From Opitutus sp. GAS368 (GTDB lineage: Bacteria; Verrucomicrobiota; Verrucomicrobiia; Chthoniobacterales; Chthoniobacteraceae): a stretch of 47,938 nt of DNA. Within the stretch, counting starts at the first letter, position 1, and each line of letters opens with the position of its first letter. The notes beneath the pieces are model-generated. The model made no database searches and was not told where the DNA came from. It saw only the letters and a list, made by a program, of their open reading frames with translations. The position numbers and the translations under genes were made by a program. Shown here one piece after another: positions 7,712 to 17,301 of the stretch. The stretch spans positions 1 through 47,938 of the forward strand of contig CALQFT020000008.1 of NCBI GenBank assembly GCA_943329925.2. The letters are read 5' to 3'.

Positions 7712-9418
7712 CTACTCGTCAGGCAGTTCGTCGGCCTGAGTCACTCGCAGCACTTCCTCAATGGTCGTTTGCCCACGCAACACTCGCCGCCAGCCGTCCG
7801 TGCGCAACGTTCCCATTCCATCCAGCACTGCGCGGGCTTTCATTTCCGTGCCAGTCGCCTTCTTGACCACCAAGCGCCGCAAAGGCTCGGTGAGCACGCA
7901 AATTTCGTAAATGGCCGTCCGCCCACGATACCCCGTTTGCCGGCAATGCTCGCAACCCTTGCCCTTGTATAAAACGGTGCCCGGCGGGACAACTAAACCC
8001 AGTTCTTTCAAATACTCCTCGGGATATTCCACCGGCTCCTTGCACTGCACACATAGCGTTCGCACAAGACGTTGTGCAAGAAATGCACGCACCACACTAG
8101 CCAGCAAAAACGGCTCGATCCCCATGTCCAGCAAACGCGTTATCCCACCCACCGCGTCGTTAGTATGCAGGGTGGAAAACACCACATGCCCGGTCATCGC
8201 GGCGCGGATGGCGATTTCTGCCGTCTCAAAATCACGAATTTCTCCCACCATGACCACGTTGGGATCCTGACGCAAAATGGCGCGCAACCCGTTGGCAAAG
8301 GTCAGATTAATTTCCGGTTTAACGTCGATCTGCGACACGCCTGCAAGCCGATATTCCACCGGTTCTTCGATGGTGATAATCCGGCGGACCACCGAGTTAA
8401 TTGACGTCAAAAACGAATACAAGGTTGTTGACTTTCCAGAGCCAGTGGGCCCCGTCACCATGATAATCCCATTCGGTAAGACCAAAAGCGCCTGTGCAAT
8501 ACGCAACTGCTCCGCGGTCATGTCGAGGCGATCCAGGCCGAATTGCAGCGTCTCACTGCGGCTCAACAGACGCAGGGAAATGCTCTCGCCATTAACCGTC
8601 GGGATGGTCGAGACACGCACATCTATTGCTCCACCAGGAGTTTGCAAATTAATACGTCCGTCCTGCGGCAATCGGCGCTCTGCGATGTCCATGTGCGCCA
8701 TCACTTTGAGACGCGAAATGATCGCGCTCTGCAAGCGGCGCAATTGAGGTGGAACCGCCACCTCGTGCAGAATACCGTCGATGCGATAGCGGATGCGCAA
8801 ATCGTTTTCCAGCGGTTCAACGTGAATGTCTGTGGCGCGTTCGTGGATGGCCTCGCGGATGATCTGGTTGACGAACTTCACCACGCTCGCCTCAGGGTCG
8901 TCGCTGGCGATGTCGTGAGCCTCCTCACGGTCCTCCTGATTGTCGTAGCGGGTGGATTGAAGCAGTTCCTCAAGCGTCTCGGCGCCAACGCCGTAGAGCG
9001 ACTTGATCGTCCTCAGCAGTGGCCCCCTCGCGCACAGCACCCATTCCACACGGCGCCCCGGAAGATTCTGCTCGGCCAAACGGCGGGCCGAGATGTTGAA
9101 AATATCGTACGTCGCGATCCGAACCAACTTATCCTCGATGCGCAGCGGGAGAATGTGGTGCTTGAACACCAGTCGACTGGGAAGCAACTCCAGAACAGCG
9201 CGTTCCACCTGTGCTGACTCAGCGGCCACGTATTCCGTGCGGGCCATTTTCGCCAACTCCTGCGCGAAATGAACCTCGTCAATTTTCCCCGTGTCCAAGG
9301 CGGCTACCGTCCAACTGCCACCGGGAGCCGGAGCAAGAGCCGCGATTTCCCGAGCCTCTTCGATTGTGGCCACTCCACTAGCCTGCAATAATCCAACCAA
9401 AGCTTGGCGCGCACTCAT
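7712..9418 (-). CDS. gspE: GspE/PilB-type secretion or pilus assembly ATPase
   Basis: A 568-residue cytoplasmic ATPase that powers type II secretion or type IV pilus assembly. The N-terminal GspE-N domain (1-150) is followed by VNQIIREAIHERATDIHVEP, Walker A GPTGSGKST at 323-331, the Asp box VEYRLAGVSQI, Walker B VVMVGEIRD, the His box GHVVFSTLHTNDA, and a zinc module with CVQC and CEHC pairs near 455-500 followed by GYRGRTAIYE. Length and domain order are normal. It starts 9 bp after the secretin gene, so gspD and gspE form a unit. No platform protein or pseudopilin gene is visible in this window, so they must be elsewhere. Whether the machine secretes or pilots cannot be decided from the sequence. 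Confidence 0.95.
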   Translation of the reverse strand: MSARQALVGLLQASGVATIEEAREIAALAPAPGGSWTVAALDTGKIDEVHFAQELAKMARTEYVAAESAQVERAVLELLPSRLVFKHHILPLRIEDKLVRIATYDIFNISARRLAEQNLPGRRVEWVLCARGPLLRTIKSLYGVGAETLEELLQSTRYDNQEDREEAHDIASDDPEASVVKFVNQIIREAIHERATDIHVEPLENDLRIRYRIDGILHEVAVPPQLRRLQSAIISRLKVMAHMDIAERRLPQDGRINLQTPGGAIDVRVSTIPTVNGESISLRLLSRSETLQFGLDRLDMTAEQLRIAQALLVLPNGIIMVTGPTGSGKSTTLYSFLTSINSVVRRIITIEEPVEYRLAGVSQIDVKPEINLTFANGLRAILRQDPNVVMVGEIRDFETAEIAIRAAMTGHVVFSTLHTNDAVGGITRLLDMGIEPFLLASVVRAFLAQRLVRTLCVQCKEPVEYPEEYLKELGLVVPPGTVLYKGKGCEHCRQTGYRGRTAIYEICVLTEPLRRLVVKKATGTEMKARAVLDGMGTLRTDGWRRVLRGQTTIEEVLRVTQADELPDE

Positions 9419-9427
9419 CGCAATATG

Positions 9428-11860
9428 CTAGGAAGCAGACGGTTTCGCCTGGGATTTTGGCGTCTTGCCCTTTGATGACGCAGGCGGCTCCACCGGCGTA
9501 ACCACTGGAATCGCGGCGGGCGCAGAAGTCGCCCCTTTGGAAGATTCCCCTCCCGGTTGGACGGCAGAGGGATCGGCTCGGAAGCTCTTGAGCGGTGGCT
9601 TCCCCTCCCCTTTCTTCGCCGGCAATTCCGGAGCAATCAATTCCTCTTCAAGGGTGCGAGGAATGCGGAAAGCTTTCAGGTTGCGGTCTCGAACCTCGTA
9701 TCCCTCTGTTGGATCCATACTGACTGAGGGACGGATAAGTACCAGCAACTCGGTGCGCGTTTTGACATCCGAGGTGCTGCGAAAAAGACCACCTAACAGA
9801 GGGATCCTACCCAAGATTGGAATGCCGGAGTTTACTTTTTTTCGAGTGTCCTTAATGAGCCCACCCAGCACCAGCGTCCCATCGTTGGGTACCATCACGG
9901 ACGTCTGCAACTGGCGATTTGCAATGATTGGATACTCGTTAACGCCATTGCTGTCCTTAATCGGCGTACTTCCCGTAATTTCATCAAGACTCTGCACAAC
10001 ATCAAGATACACTTCCTTGTCGCTATTAATCAATGGCACCACTTCCAGACTCAGATTCACCGGAATGTATTGCACTTGGTTCACCACGGAGTTTCCCGCA
10101 GTAGTCGGAGAGGACTGGGATCCGGTGATAACCGCGATTTTTTCCCCGCTTACAATCGAGGCCTTTTTATTGTTGCTGGTGAACAGGCTTGGACGCGAAG
10201 TCACCTTGAATTTCGAGGTGGACTCCAACGCCGTCACGATGGCCGAGAGGGTATCTCCGGCGGAAATAAACCCAGTCATTCCTCCAGCACCCCCAGCGAA
10301 AGCCCGGGTGAAATTTGGGGCAGCGGCCAATTGCTGCAGACTTTGATTAAAAGGCCCGCCTCCACTCAATATTGACGATGCGCTGGAGCCTCCAGTTACC
10401 AAATCGCGACGCCCCTTGTGGAGAAGATAATTCACTCCAAATTCTTCATCCTGTGAGAGGGTTAACTCGCCGATGACGGTCGTGAGCATGACTTGGGGCG
10501 TGCGCACGTCGAGTTGCTCGAGAATTTTGCTCACCTTGTCTTTAATGTCTGTGCTACCGATGACCAAAATTGCGTTACTGCGCTTGTCCGCCATGATGCG
10601 CGAATTGCCGACCAACACCGTTTGAGGGATAATTTCGTGCGGCTCAGTCTGGAGGCTCAGGGGAGAAGCCGAGGAAGACGCTCCACCCAAACCACGACCG
10701 CCCAGCTGGTTGCCAAACTGGGAGTTGTTATTCGCCGCGGGAGTCGGCGTTCTATTTTGCGGAGTACCCGTCGAACCGGTTGCTCCTGTTGCTCCGGAGT
10801 CCTTGCTGCCTGGGTCCGAAACAGCCTTCACTAGGGCGTCCAAAATATCGCCCGCAGACACAAATTTGAGAGGCCGCACCATCGGCTCACTGAAAGGCAC
10901 GTCTCTGTCAAAATCCTCAATCAATTTGCGCAATATCGGCAAGTTCACCGGACGACTCACCACATAGATCCGGTTGGTCCGCTCGTCGGCAGTGAGGCGA
11001 ACCTTTCCCGCAAGCATGGAGTCCTCGTTCATGCCGCCGATTTCAACTGTAGTAAGCTGACTCGGCGCAGGCGCGGCTCCCGGTTGCCCTCCGGGCTGCG
11101 GTGGTGCAGCGGGACGCGGGGCGCTAGGGGCAGATTGAGGAGTCTGAGTTTTTTCAAAAAGCTTCTCCAGCATCTGAACAACGTCTTTTGCCGAAGCACG
11201 CTGAAGTGAAATAAACTCCCCTTCCACTCGGGTCGGCTCCAAATCAGCCGCACGAATAATACGCATCAAGCCCCGCAAAATAGCCGTATTCTCCGTAATA
11301 ATCAGCGACTGCGCCTTGGGCAGTGGCACTATGTTTGGAGCGTACTCCTGACGCGAGGGCGGCATCGCCTGCTGCAATACCTGCGCCATTTCCGTTGGAT
11401 CCGCATAACGCAGTTTGACCAGATACATGATCACCTGCTCGTTGTCAGGAATGGGCTCGGGCTCAGCAAGAATAGGGACACCGACTTGGCGCGGAGAACG
11501 TCCGATGCCAGTCGCCTTGATCAAATTGGGATCCGTATCCGAAGGCACCAGATGGTAACCGTTCATCAACAGGGTAATTTCAATGATCCGAATTGCCTCT
11601 TCCTTAGGAACTTCCGGCACATTGATATTTACCTGCCCCTGCACAGTGTTGTCGTAGATGAGGCGTTTGCCCACCAACAACTCGTACTGGGAAAGAACGT
11701 CACGCACATCAGCGTTGGGAAAAGTGAGCTTCACCATCTCCCCTTGGGCGCGGTCTGCCTGCGCGTAAAGGGCAACCGGGACAGACAGAGGCCCGGCCAA
11801 AAGGGTGGCAATAGCGACCGCTGGAAATAATAGCAGATAAGGACGCGAGGGGAGTGGCAT
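9428..11860 (-). CDS. gspD: Type II secretion system secretin GspD
   Basis: An 810-residue outer-membrane secretin. From the ATG at 11860 the protein begins with a signal peptide (MPLPSRPYLLLFPAVAIATLLAG); an upstream in-frame TTG at 11935 would place 25 unlikely residues before it. N0/N1/N2 domains follow (VKLTFPNADVRDVL, a repeat of IIRAADLEPTRVEGEFISL type, VNLPILRKLIEDFD), with Pro/Gly-rich and Ser/Gly-rich low-complexity linkers near 240-270 and 355-400. The secretin core has VMLTTVIGELTLSQDEEFGV, a GTLVLGGLI strand and the hallmark VPILGRIPLLGGLFRS. The C-terminal 70 residues are a Pro/Lys/Ser-rich tail, possibly a pilotin-binding S-domain substitute. It is followed 9 bp later by gspE. 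Confidence 0.93.
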   Translation of the reverse strand: MPLPSRPYLLLFPAVAIATLLAGPLSVPVALYAQADRAQGEMVKLTFPNADVRDVLSQYELLVGKRLIYDNTVQGQVNINVPEVPKEEAIRIIEITLLMNGYHLVPSDTDPNLIKATGIGRSPRQVGVPILAEPEPIPDNEQVIMYLVKLRYADPTEMAQVLQQAMPPSRQEYAPNIVPLPKAQSLIITENTAILRGLMRIIRAADLEPTRVEGEFISLQRASAKDVVQMLEKLFEKTQTPQSAPSAPRPAAPPQPGGQPGAAPAPSQLTTVEIGGMNEDSMLAGKVRLTADERTNRIYVVSRPVNLPILRKLIEDFDRDVPFSEPMVRPLKFVSAGDILDALVKAVSDPGSKDSGATGATGSTGTPQNRTPTPAANNNSQFGNQLGGRGLGGASSSASPLSLQTEPHEIIPQTVLVGNSRIMADKRSNAILVIGSTDIKDKVSKILEQLDVRTPQVMLTTVIGELTLSQDEEFGVNYLLHKGRRDLVTGGSSASSILSGGGPFNQSLQQLAAAPNFTRAFAGGAGGMTGFISAGDTLSAIVTALESTSKFKVTSRPSLFTSNNKKASIVSGEKIAVITGSQSSPTTAGNSVVNQVQYIPVNLSLEVVPLINSDKEVYLDVVQSLDEITGSTPIKDSNGVNEYPIIANRQLQTSVMVPNDGTLVLGGLIKDTRKKVNSGIPILGRIPLLGGLFRSTSDVKTRTELLVLIRPSVSMDPTEGYEVRDRNLKAFRIPRTLEEELIAPELPAKKGEGKPPLKSFRADPSAVQPGGESSKGATSAPAAIPVVTPVEPPASSKGKTPKSQAKPSAS

Positions 11861-11944
11861 GAGACTAGGGAGCAACTGTCCTGTGCAATTCTCACTCTGG
11901 CAACTGCCAACTCGCAAAAACCTGCACGGGCCCAAATCACGAAA

Positions 11945-11976
11945 CGCGCCCTCTCCCTGAATTTGGAAGGGGCGCG
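11945..11976 (-). terminator. Hairpin downstream of the isomerase/oxidoreductase pair, possible terminator
   Basis: CGCGCCC at 11945-11951 pairs with GGGCGCG at 11970-11976, and an inner TCC/GGA pair extends the stem. On the minus strand it lies 25 bp past the stop at 12001 and before gspD, so it could end the upstream transcript. Only a short T-run (TTT) follows, so termination would be weak or of another kind. Confidence 0.4.
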
Positions 11977-12000
11977 CCCGCTATAATGTAAGAAATAGTG

Positions 12001-13146
12001 TTAAACGTGCTTCACGTCACGCCATTGTCCCTGCTTGGCGGAATCCAGCACGGCGTCACACACGTACTGTGTTTCCAACGCATCGCGGAAGGTCGGAGCC
12101 GCGGGTACTCCATCGGCGATACCCTGGAAGAAGTCAGCAACCTGATGAACGAAGGTGTGCTCATAACCGATCTGCAAACCAGGCACCCACCACTTGCTCA
12201 TGTAAGGATGGTCGCCATCTGTCACATGAATGGAGCGCCAAGCGCGTAGATTGCCCCGGTCACGGTGATCGAAGTACTGCAACCGGTGCAGATCATGCAG
12301 ATCCCACGCGATGGAAGCATTCTCCCCGTTGATTTCAAACGTGTACAAGGCCTTGTGCCCCCGGGCGTAGCGAGTCGACTCGAAAGTCGCCAGTGAACCG
12401 TTGGCAAAACGTGCGAGGAAGGCGCAGGCATCGTCAATCTTCACTTCCTGCTTCTGTCCGGTGAGGCTGTGCGTGCGCTCCTTAATGAAGGTCTCTGTCA
12501 TCGCCGTGACAGAATCAATGTTGCCGTTGAGCCAAAGCGCCGTGTCGATACAATGCGCCAGCAAGTCACCCGTCACGCCGGAACCAGCCGCGGCCGCGTC
12601 TAAACGCCACAGCCCGGCCCCGCCTTGGGGAAGTTCCGCGCTGATAGTCCAATCCTGCAAAAACTTTGCGCGATAATGGAAAATGCGACCCAAGCGCCCT
12701 TCGTCGATCAACTGCTTGGCGAAGGTCACCGCAGGAGCGCGACGGTAGTTGTACCACACCATATTGGCTACTCCGGCCTTCTCTATTTCGCGCACCATTT
12801 CCTCGCCCTGCGGCCCGTCCATGGAGAGAGGCTTTTCACACATGACCATCTTTCCCGCGCGGGCGGCGGCGATGGCGATTTCGGCATGGGAATCGTTTGG
12901 GGTACAGATATCGATGACGTCAATATCACTGCGCTCGATGAGCTTGCGCCAATCCGTTTCGGAGCTCTCCCAGCCCCAGCGCTCGCAGTAATCCTTGAGC
13001 TTGGCTTCGTCACGCCCGCAGGCGGCTTTGAGCACAGGCTTGATGGCCAGATCAAAAAAGTTGGTTACCTTGCGGAAGGCGTTCGCATGGGTACGCCCCA
13101 TGAAGCCGTACCCGACGATGCCGACGTTGAGTGTTTTTTTGGACAT
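12001..13146 (-). CDS. Gfo/Idh/MocA family oxidoreductase
   Basis: A 381-residue NAD(P)-dependent dehydrogenase of sugars or cyclitols. The Rossmann fold opens with [19 protein letters not shown], and the family signature [13 protein letters not shown] follows near residue 117, with its catalytic-region Lys. The C-terminal domain holds [21 protein letters not shown], where the His is the usual substrate-site residue. There is no export signal, so the enzyme is probably cytoplasmic. It lies 42 bp downstream of a sugar-phosphate isomerase/epimerase-like gene, a frequent partnership in sugar or inositol breakdown. The exact substrate is not readable. Length is normal. Confidence 0.92.
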   Translation of the reverse strand: MSKKTLNVGIVGYGFMGRTHANAFRKVTNFFDLAIKPVLKAACGRDEAKLKDYCERWGWESSETDWRKLIERSDIDVIDICTPNDSHAEIAIAAARAGKMVMCEKPLSMDGPQGEEMVREIEKAGVANMVWYNYRRAPAVTFAKQLIDEGRLGRIFHYRAKFLQDWTISAELPQGGAGLWRLDAAAAGSGVTGDLLAHCIDTALWLNGNIDSVTAMTETFIKERTHSLTGQKQEVKIDDACAFLARFANGSLATFESTRYARGHKALYTFEINGENASIAWDLHDLHRLQYFDHRDRGNLRAWRSIHVTDGDHPYMSKWWVPGLQIGYEHTFVHQVADFFQGIADGVPAAPTFRDALETQYVCDAVLDSAKQGQWRDVKHV

Positions 13147-13188
13147 AAACTGATTGTTGTTGGGGTTTCTAAAAAATAGATAGGGGCA

Positions 13189-14223
13189 TTAAATATTCCA
13201 ACCGTGAGCGTCGCGCACCTTAAGCATGGCGGCGAGAATCGTATTCCAGGTCTGCTGGGACTCTAGCAACTCGTTGGAGAACATGCAGCCGTCCCAGCAT
13301 ATGTGCTGCAAACCGCGCTGAGCCGCTCCCTCGAGCCAGAATCCCGCGCAATGGGCAATATCGAGCTTGCCGTTGGGATCGTCGGCGAGGCAATGGCGAC
13401 CCGTCTTGTCGTGGGAACCTGTCCCATGCACAGAGCCATCATTTTGAGCCACATGGAAGTCGATGGTCCAAGGCCGCAGAGCGTCGGTCATCTGGCGGTA
13501 GGCGGCATCAAACTCTGCGGAGGAGTGACCCGGTTTCAGCAACCCGTGCTCTGGAGCGTTGTAGCCCAGCAGGTAAAGGTAGGTGTGCGCGAGATCCGCT
13601 TGAAACCCGACGGTGCCGGGCATCCCCACCTCTTCAAGAAGTTGGACCATGTATTTCCAGGAATGCATCCCGGCCCAGCAGATCTCGCCCTCAGCGGCCA
13701 GACGCTCCCCGTGGGCGGCCGCTACCGCTCCAGCTTCACGGAAGGTCGCGGCAATTTTGCTCGTGTTGCCCGCTGGATCCGCAGCCCAGTGCGAAGGTGA
13801 GTCGGCGGCGTCGATGCGGATGATGCCGTATTTGCGCACGCCGTGGCGATTGAGAATCCCCGCGATGCGGCAGGCTTTTTCTACTGCGAGCACGAACTTT
13901 GCGCGCTGTTCGGCGGAGCCCATGGAGGAGTCGCCGACGGTACCAGGCCAGACAGGCGCGACTAGAGATCCGACATTTAATCCTTTGCTTGCAATGAGAT
14001 CCGCCATCCGCTTGATGTCATCATCGCTGGCGTCCGGATCCGTATGGGGATGAAAGAGAAAAATATCTACGCCGTCAAACTTGTGGCCATCCACCTCGGC
14101 GTGCGCCGTTAAATCGAGCATGCGCTCCAGGCTGATGGGGGGGTGGTCGGTGTTGGGCTCTTTGCCAACGAGGCCAGGCCACATGGCATTGTGAAGTTTG
14201 GGGAAATGGTTTTGGGAGCTCAT
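13189..14223 (-). CDS. Sugar phosphate isomerase/epimerase-like TIM-barrel protein
   Basis: A 344-residue AP-endonuclease-2-like TIM barrel of the xylose-isomerase-like superfamily. Supporting segments are [68 protein letters not shown] and [21 protein letters not shown], which hold the Glu, Asp and His residues expected to bind a divalent metal at the barrel end. No signal peptide is seen. It is first in a two-gene unit with the Gfo/Idh/MocA oxidoreductase. Both probably act on one sugar or cyclitol in the cytoplasm. The substrate cannot be named. Confidence 0.88.
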   Translation of the reverse strand: MSSQNHFPKLHNAMWPGLVGKEPNTDHPPISLERMLDLTAHAEVDGHKFDGVDIFLFHPHTDPDASDDDIKRMADLIASKGLNVGSLVAPVWPGTVGDSSMGSAEQRAKFVLAVEKACRIAGILNRHGVRKYGIIRIDAADSPSHWAADPAGNTSKIAATFREAGAVAAAHGERLAAEGEICWAGMHSWKYMVQLLEEVGMPGTVGFQADLAHTYLYLLGYNAPEHGLLKPGHSSAEFDAAYRQMTDALRPWTIDFHVAQNDGSVHGTGSHDKTGRHCLADDPNGKLDIAHCAGFWLEGAAQRGLQHICWDGCMFSNELLESQQTWNTILAAMLKVRDAHGWNI

Positions 14224-14745
14224 AGAGAACCTACTTCGTCTCTAAATACGGCCAAGGCGACAAGCCTGAAGCGCATTTTTTTGCGATACTGAAATGTGCC
14301 GCCACCACACCGGATTGAGTCTAGGGCGTTTTATTTTGAAGTCAGATTTCTGGTTGAATCGCTGTTTTGCTAGTGTTGGCTGCGCACAAAGCCTTTCCCG
14401 CTATGTGGGTAAATGGCTGTCCATCCGTCCCATGCGCGAATACATTAGTTCTGATTTTTCTTATTAATCGGGGCACTCCGGATCTTCACAATATTCCGAC
14501 TGCCCGTAAAATCTGCGCTCAACGGCTCTACCGTTTTGAAACTGAACTCCCGCTTTTCAATCCGTCAAAGGCCAGACAGAACTTCGACTAGGAGAGCTTG
14601 GCTGAGTTTGCGAGCGTGGGAATCTACGGTAAAAATTTGGGCTGGCATCAAGTTCATACCAAACCTTTTAGCCGTGTAAAAAAGATCCATTGCCCAAGCT
14701 CCTACAAATATCCACCTCGCCCTTCGCCGCCGGCCGCGATGTGCT
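14224..14745. other. Divergent intergenic region with no gene recognised
   Basis: About 520 bases between the isomerase gene (minus) and the YbjN-like gene (plus). It is more AT-rich than its surroundings and should contain both promoters. A 74-codon frame at 14367-14591 has no family resemblance and no ribosome site. A stretch near 14590-14670 resembles the D-arm side of a serine tRNA but does not fold into one. I see no riboswitch. Confidence 0.5.
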
Positions 14746-15201
14746 ATGATGGTGGATCCACTGCGCGCTTATATGAACGACGAACAAATTCAGGCTCTTT
14801 ATATGGACATCCTCTTGGAGGAAGGCTTTCGCCCTAAAGCAGATGATGAGGGCGATTTAGTCTTCAAATCGGAGGGACGTTCCGTGTTCATTCGGATCGA
14901 CCCCGATGACACCGAATTTCTCATGTTTTGCTGTCCAAACCTCTGGAAATGCGAATCGGAAGAAGAGGAGCTTAGAGGACTGGCGGCCGCCTCTTATGCG
15001 ACGGCAACGACCAAGGTCGCCAAAGTCAGCATCGTTGCCGACCAAGCTTGGGTCAGCGTCGAACTTTTCCTTCCTGCCCCGGAACATCTCAGAAGTGTGC
15101 TCACCCGCTCGCTAGGAGCCATGCACGCGGCAATTCGAAACTTTGTCGACAAGATGGATGAATTCCAGAAGGAAGACGAGCCGTTCAAATCAGGCGAGTA
15201 A
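14746..15201 (+). CDS. YbjN-like small cytosolic protein
   Basis: A 151-residue acidic protein. The segment ILLEEGFRPKADDEGDLVFKSEGRSVFIRIDPDD matches the two-stranded opening of the YbjN/bacterial sensory transduction regulator fold, which resembles a type III chaperone, and later strands (VAKVSIVADQAWVSVELFLP) and a C-terminal helix (LGAMHAAIRNFVDKMDEF) complete it. No catalytic residues are visible, and the family has no settled biochemical role. Three start choices exist: 14746, 14749 and 14773. None has a clear ribosome site; the one at 14773 (MNDEQIQ) fits the domain boundary best. It is followed after 110 bp by another small gene on the same strand. Confidence 0.72.
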   Translation: MMVDPLRAYMNDEQIQALYMDILLEEGFRPKADDEGDLVFKSEGRSVFIRIDPDDTEFLMFCCPNLWKCESEEEELRGLAAASYATATTKVAKVSIVADQAWVSVELFLPAPEHLRSVLTRSLGAMHAAIRNFVDKMDEFQKEDEPFKSGE

Positions 15202-15311
15202 TCCGCCCTTCCATACCTCAATCGAGGGGAACCCCGAAGTGGCCCGAAGTTGGGCCCAGCCCCCTTTTTCAGCGCCCACTGCCTAAGAGCCAACAGTCAA
15301 CCAGCCACCCC

Positions 15312-15668
15312 ATGACTGAAGTCTCAATTTCAGAAAACAAACTGATTATAGAGGTCAAAGGTTGGCACAAACTGTGGGCATTCAAAAGCAGGTTGGAAGT
15401 TCCAATTGAGAACCTTATCGGTGCGCGGCCTGCGACTTCGGAACGCGTAAAGGGTTTTCGTGTTCCAGGAACGTATATTCCCTGGGTTATCACCGCGGGC
15501 ACTTATTATGGAAAAGAGGGGCGGGTCTTCTGGGACGTTTGCAATTTGAACCACGCCATCGCCATAGATCTCCGAGAGAACCGATACTCGAAGTTTGTCA
15601 TAGAAGTCCAAAAGCCGGACCAGACCCTCACGCTCATCCGGCAAGCCATCCAATATCCGTCCAGTTAG
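15312..15668 (+). CDS. Conserved small protein, bacterial PH-domain-like
   Basis: A 118-residue protein without signal or membrane segment. It has the pattern KLWAFKSRLEVPIENLIGARP, then VPGTYIPWVITAGTYYGKEGRVFWDV and AIAIDLRENRYSKFVIEVQKP. This is the string found in a widespread family of uncharacterised proteins whose predicted beta-barrel plus helix resembles a bacterial pleckstrin-homology domain. The name is from fold resemblance, not known activity. It lies 110 bp downstream of the YbjN-like gene and converges on the arsenic operon. Confidence 0.75.
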   Translation: MTEVSISENKLIIEVKGWHKLWAFKSRLEVPIENLIGARPATSERVKGFRVPGTYIPWVITAGTYYGKEGRVFWDVCNLNHAIAIDLRENRYSKFVIEVQKPDQTLTLIRQAIQYPSS

Positions 15669-15738
15669 GCGAGCTGCATTTTCAGGTGCAACCTGCTGCC
15701 GCGCAGCTAAAAAACTAGCACTCCAAAACTCTGGGCGA

Positions 15739-16209
15739 TTATTCCGCTTTGGACCGACACAGAGCGCGCCGCTCCCCGGCCCGGCAGCCTTCAGCGTACG
15801 CCTCGAATACACGCTTGATCTCGTCCCGCACACGGCGAAAAACCGCCAATTGTTCCTCGCGTGAACCGGTGGCATGCGCAGGATCATCAAAGCCCCAGTG
15901 ATGCCGGTTGATCTGTCCGGGGAACATCGGGCAGGCTTGATCCGCATTGCCACACACGGTGATAACGGTTTCCACCGGTTGCTGGAGAAAATCGTTCATG
16001 TGCTTGCTGTGGTGCCCACTGATATCGAGGCCAATCTCCCCCATCACTTCGATGCCGAGGGGGTGCACGTATCCGGCGGGATTAGAGCCCGCGCTGGCGA
16101 CCTCAAGAAAGTCCCCGGCGGCTGCCCGAAGAATGCCCTCCGCGAGATGACTGCGGCAGGAATTACCCGTACAGAGTATGAGAACGAGTGGTTTAGTTGT
16201 GGAATTCAT
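15739..16209 (-). CDS. arsC: Arsenate reductase, low-molecular-weight phosphatase type
   Basis: A 156-residue thioredoxin-type arsenate reductase of the LMW protein-tyrosine-phosphatase fold. The anion-binding loop CTGNSCR gives the nucleophile Cys13 and Arg19, followed by the family segments [21 protein letters not shown] and [13 protein letters not shown]; the latter holds the second and third redox cysteines. The string [14 protein letters not shown] is diagnostic of this ArsC class. The ATG at 16209 is chosen over an in-frame TTG at 16224. It starts 5 bp after the DUF6428 gene, so it is the last gene of an arsR-led operon. No arsenite efflux gene lies within the window next to it, which is unusual for a complete ars operon. 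Confidence 0.95.
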   Translation of the reverse strand: MNSTTKPLVLILCTGNSCRSHLAEGILRAAAGDFLEVASAGSNPAGYVHPLGIEVMGEIGLDISGHHSKHMNDFLQQPVETVITVCGNADQACPMFPGQINRHHWGFDDPAHATGSREEQLAVFRRVRDEIKRVFEAYAEGCRAGERRALCRSKAE

Positions 16210-16214
16210 AAAAC

Positions 16215-16712
16215 TTATCCGCAACAGCCAGAGTCAGGTGCACAACAAGACGAGGGCGCGCTCACGGGAATCGGTGTGGCTCGTTGAGGCGAGCAAGTGT
16301 CGGGCAGGCAAATGCCGCGCGCCAAGCAATCCGTATGTTTGGTCCCCAGCTGGAACTGGAGCACTTCAGCAGAAACCTCCACCCCTTCAAGCGGGTATTG
16401 CGCAACAACATTGGACTCGTGCTCTACTTCAATGGGAAAATCGTGGTGCGGCAGGATGTCTCCAGCTCGCTCAAATATGGCGGCTAGTTTGCCTGCCACG
16501 AGACGATGCTCTACGTCGTCATGCACCCAAGTCTGGAGCAGGCAGGTTTCTTGAACGCGCCGGGTGCCCCCACAATCGATGAAGCGCCGGGTGACATGAC
16601 CGACCTCGGTAATGTGGTAGTGGACAGGGATAGATGAACCATCCGGAAGTCGGAAGGTGATCGTCTTTTTAGGGTTAGAGCTTAGATGAAGGAGGAATTC
16701 GTGGACAGTCAT
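16215..16712 (-). CDS. DUF6428-family protein of the arsenic operon
   Basis: A 165-residue protein. The N-terminal 115 residues match the pattern of DUF6428 proteins ([30 protein letters not shown], then [16 protein letters not shown]), often found beside arsR and arsC. It carries a Cys-rich C-terminal tail, residues about 120-165, with HTDC, RGIC, DTC and a final [12 protein letters not shown]. The His and Cys pattern suggests metal or arsenite binding, which is inference. It lies 3 bp after arsR and 5 bp before arsC. The function of the family is not established. Confidence 0.85.
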   Translation of the reverse strand: MTVHEFLLHLSSNPKKTITFRLPDGSSIPVHYHITEVGHVTRRFIDCGGTRRVQETCLLQTWVHDDVEHRLVAGKLAAIFERAGDILPHHDFPIEVEHESNVVAQYPLEGVEVSAEVLQFQLGTKHTDCLARGICLPDTCSPQRATPIPVSAPSSCCAPDSGCCG

Positions 16713-16715
16713 AGG

Positions 16716-17048
16716 TTAACAGCAATTTTCGAGTGGGTTAGTTTTGGGATGAGACGGATCCGAAAGCGGACAAACTTGGTCCACACAGCGCAAAAACTCG
16801 CCAAAGCAATCGCAGGCGAGACGGTAATACACATTCAATCCCCGCTTTTGAGAGGTCAGCACCCCCGCAGATTTCAGCACGGAGAGATGCTTTGAGACTG
16901 TGGAAATATCGTCTCCAACCAGATCCCGCAGAGCGCAAACACAGAGCTCTCCTTGCATAAGTGCTTCGGTAATGAGCAGACGGGTGGGATGCCCCAAGGC
17001 CTTGAGGACGGCGACGCGCTTGGATTGCTTGAAGTGGAGACCTGACAT
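16716..17048 (-). CDS. arsR: ArsR-family arsenic-responsive repressor
   Basis: A 110-residue winged-helix repressor. The sequence ALGHPTRLLITEALMQGELCVCALRDLV holds the ELCVC motif, the classic arsenite-binding cysteine pair in the alpha-3 helix; the recognition helix ISTVSKHLSVLKSAGVL follows and then the wing QKRGLNVYYRL. Additional cysteines (CDCFGEFLRCVDQVC and a terminal CC) lie in the C-terminal arm. In this family arsenite binding releases the operator. The gene leads the arsR / DUF6428 / arsC operon and has a palindromic site 8 bp before its start. Confidence 0.95.
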   Translation of the reverse strand: MSGLHFKQSKRVAVLKALGHPTRLLITEALMQGELCVCALRDLVGDDISTVSKHLSVLKSAGVLTSQKRGLNVYYRLACDCFGEFLRCVDQVCPLSDPSHPKTNPLENCC

Positions 17049-17055
17049 GCTTGGC

Positions 17056-17077
17056 TATTTGGCAAATTAACCAAATA
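17056..17077. promoter_or_regulatory. Palindromic operator candidate for ArsR
   Basis: TATTTGG (17056-17062) and CCAAATA (17071-17077) form a perfect 7-bp inverted repeat with an 8-base AT-rich spacer. The site sits 8 bp before the arsR start, where binding would block the transcript leader. ArsR-family repressors bind such 12-2-12-like or shorter dyads. The link is by position only. Confidence 0.55.
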
Positions 17078-17301
17078 ATCTTTCCATGCAATCCTTTTTT
17101 CGTCCGTTTTATCCCTAAAAACCAACTCAACCCAACCCATGGCGAGCACGATATAGTCGCGCCACTTTTCGGCGGACTTTGACCTTGCGGCGACGCACAG
17201 CACCGTGCTTTTGTGCCCGAGAAAAAGTACGGCCTAATGCTTCGTTGGCTTCCGAGTTGCTTGCTAGTACAAGAATTAATCCCCCGCTTGCCAACCCCTC
17301 C

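Noticed and set aside
9465-10346. 293-codon plus-strand frame across gspD
   Set aside because: Shadow of the secretin gene; no resemblance to any family.
14367-14591. 74-codon plus-strand frame in the large intergenic region
   Set aside because: No family resemblance, no ribosome site and no clear coding bias.
14590-14670. Stretch starting GGAGAGCTTGGCTGAG that looks like the start of a serine or leucine tRNA
   Set aside because: No matching acceptor 3' strand, no proper anticodon arm and only a poor TTC loop; not a tRNA.
15220-15280. GGCCC...GGGCC hairpin followed by CCCCCTTTTT after the YbjN-like gene, as terminator
   Set aside because: Stem is only 5 bp and the T-run is separated from it; too weak to list.
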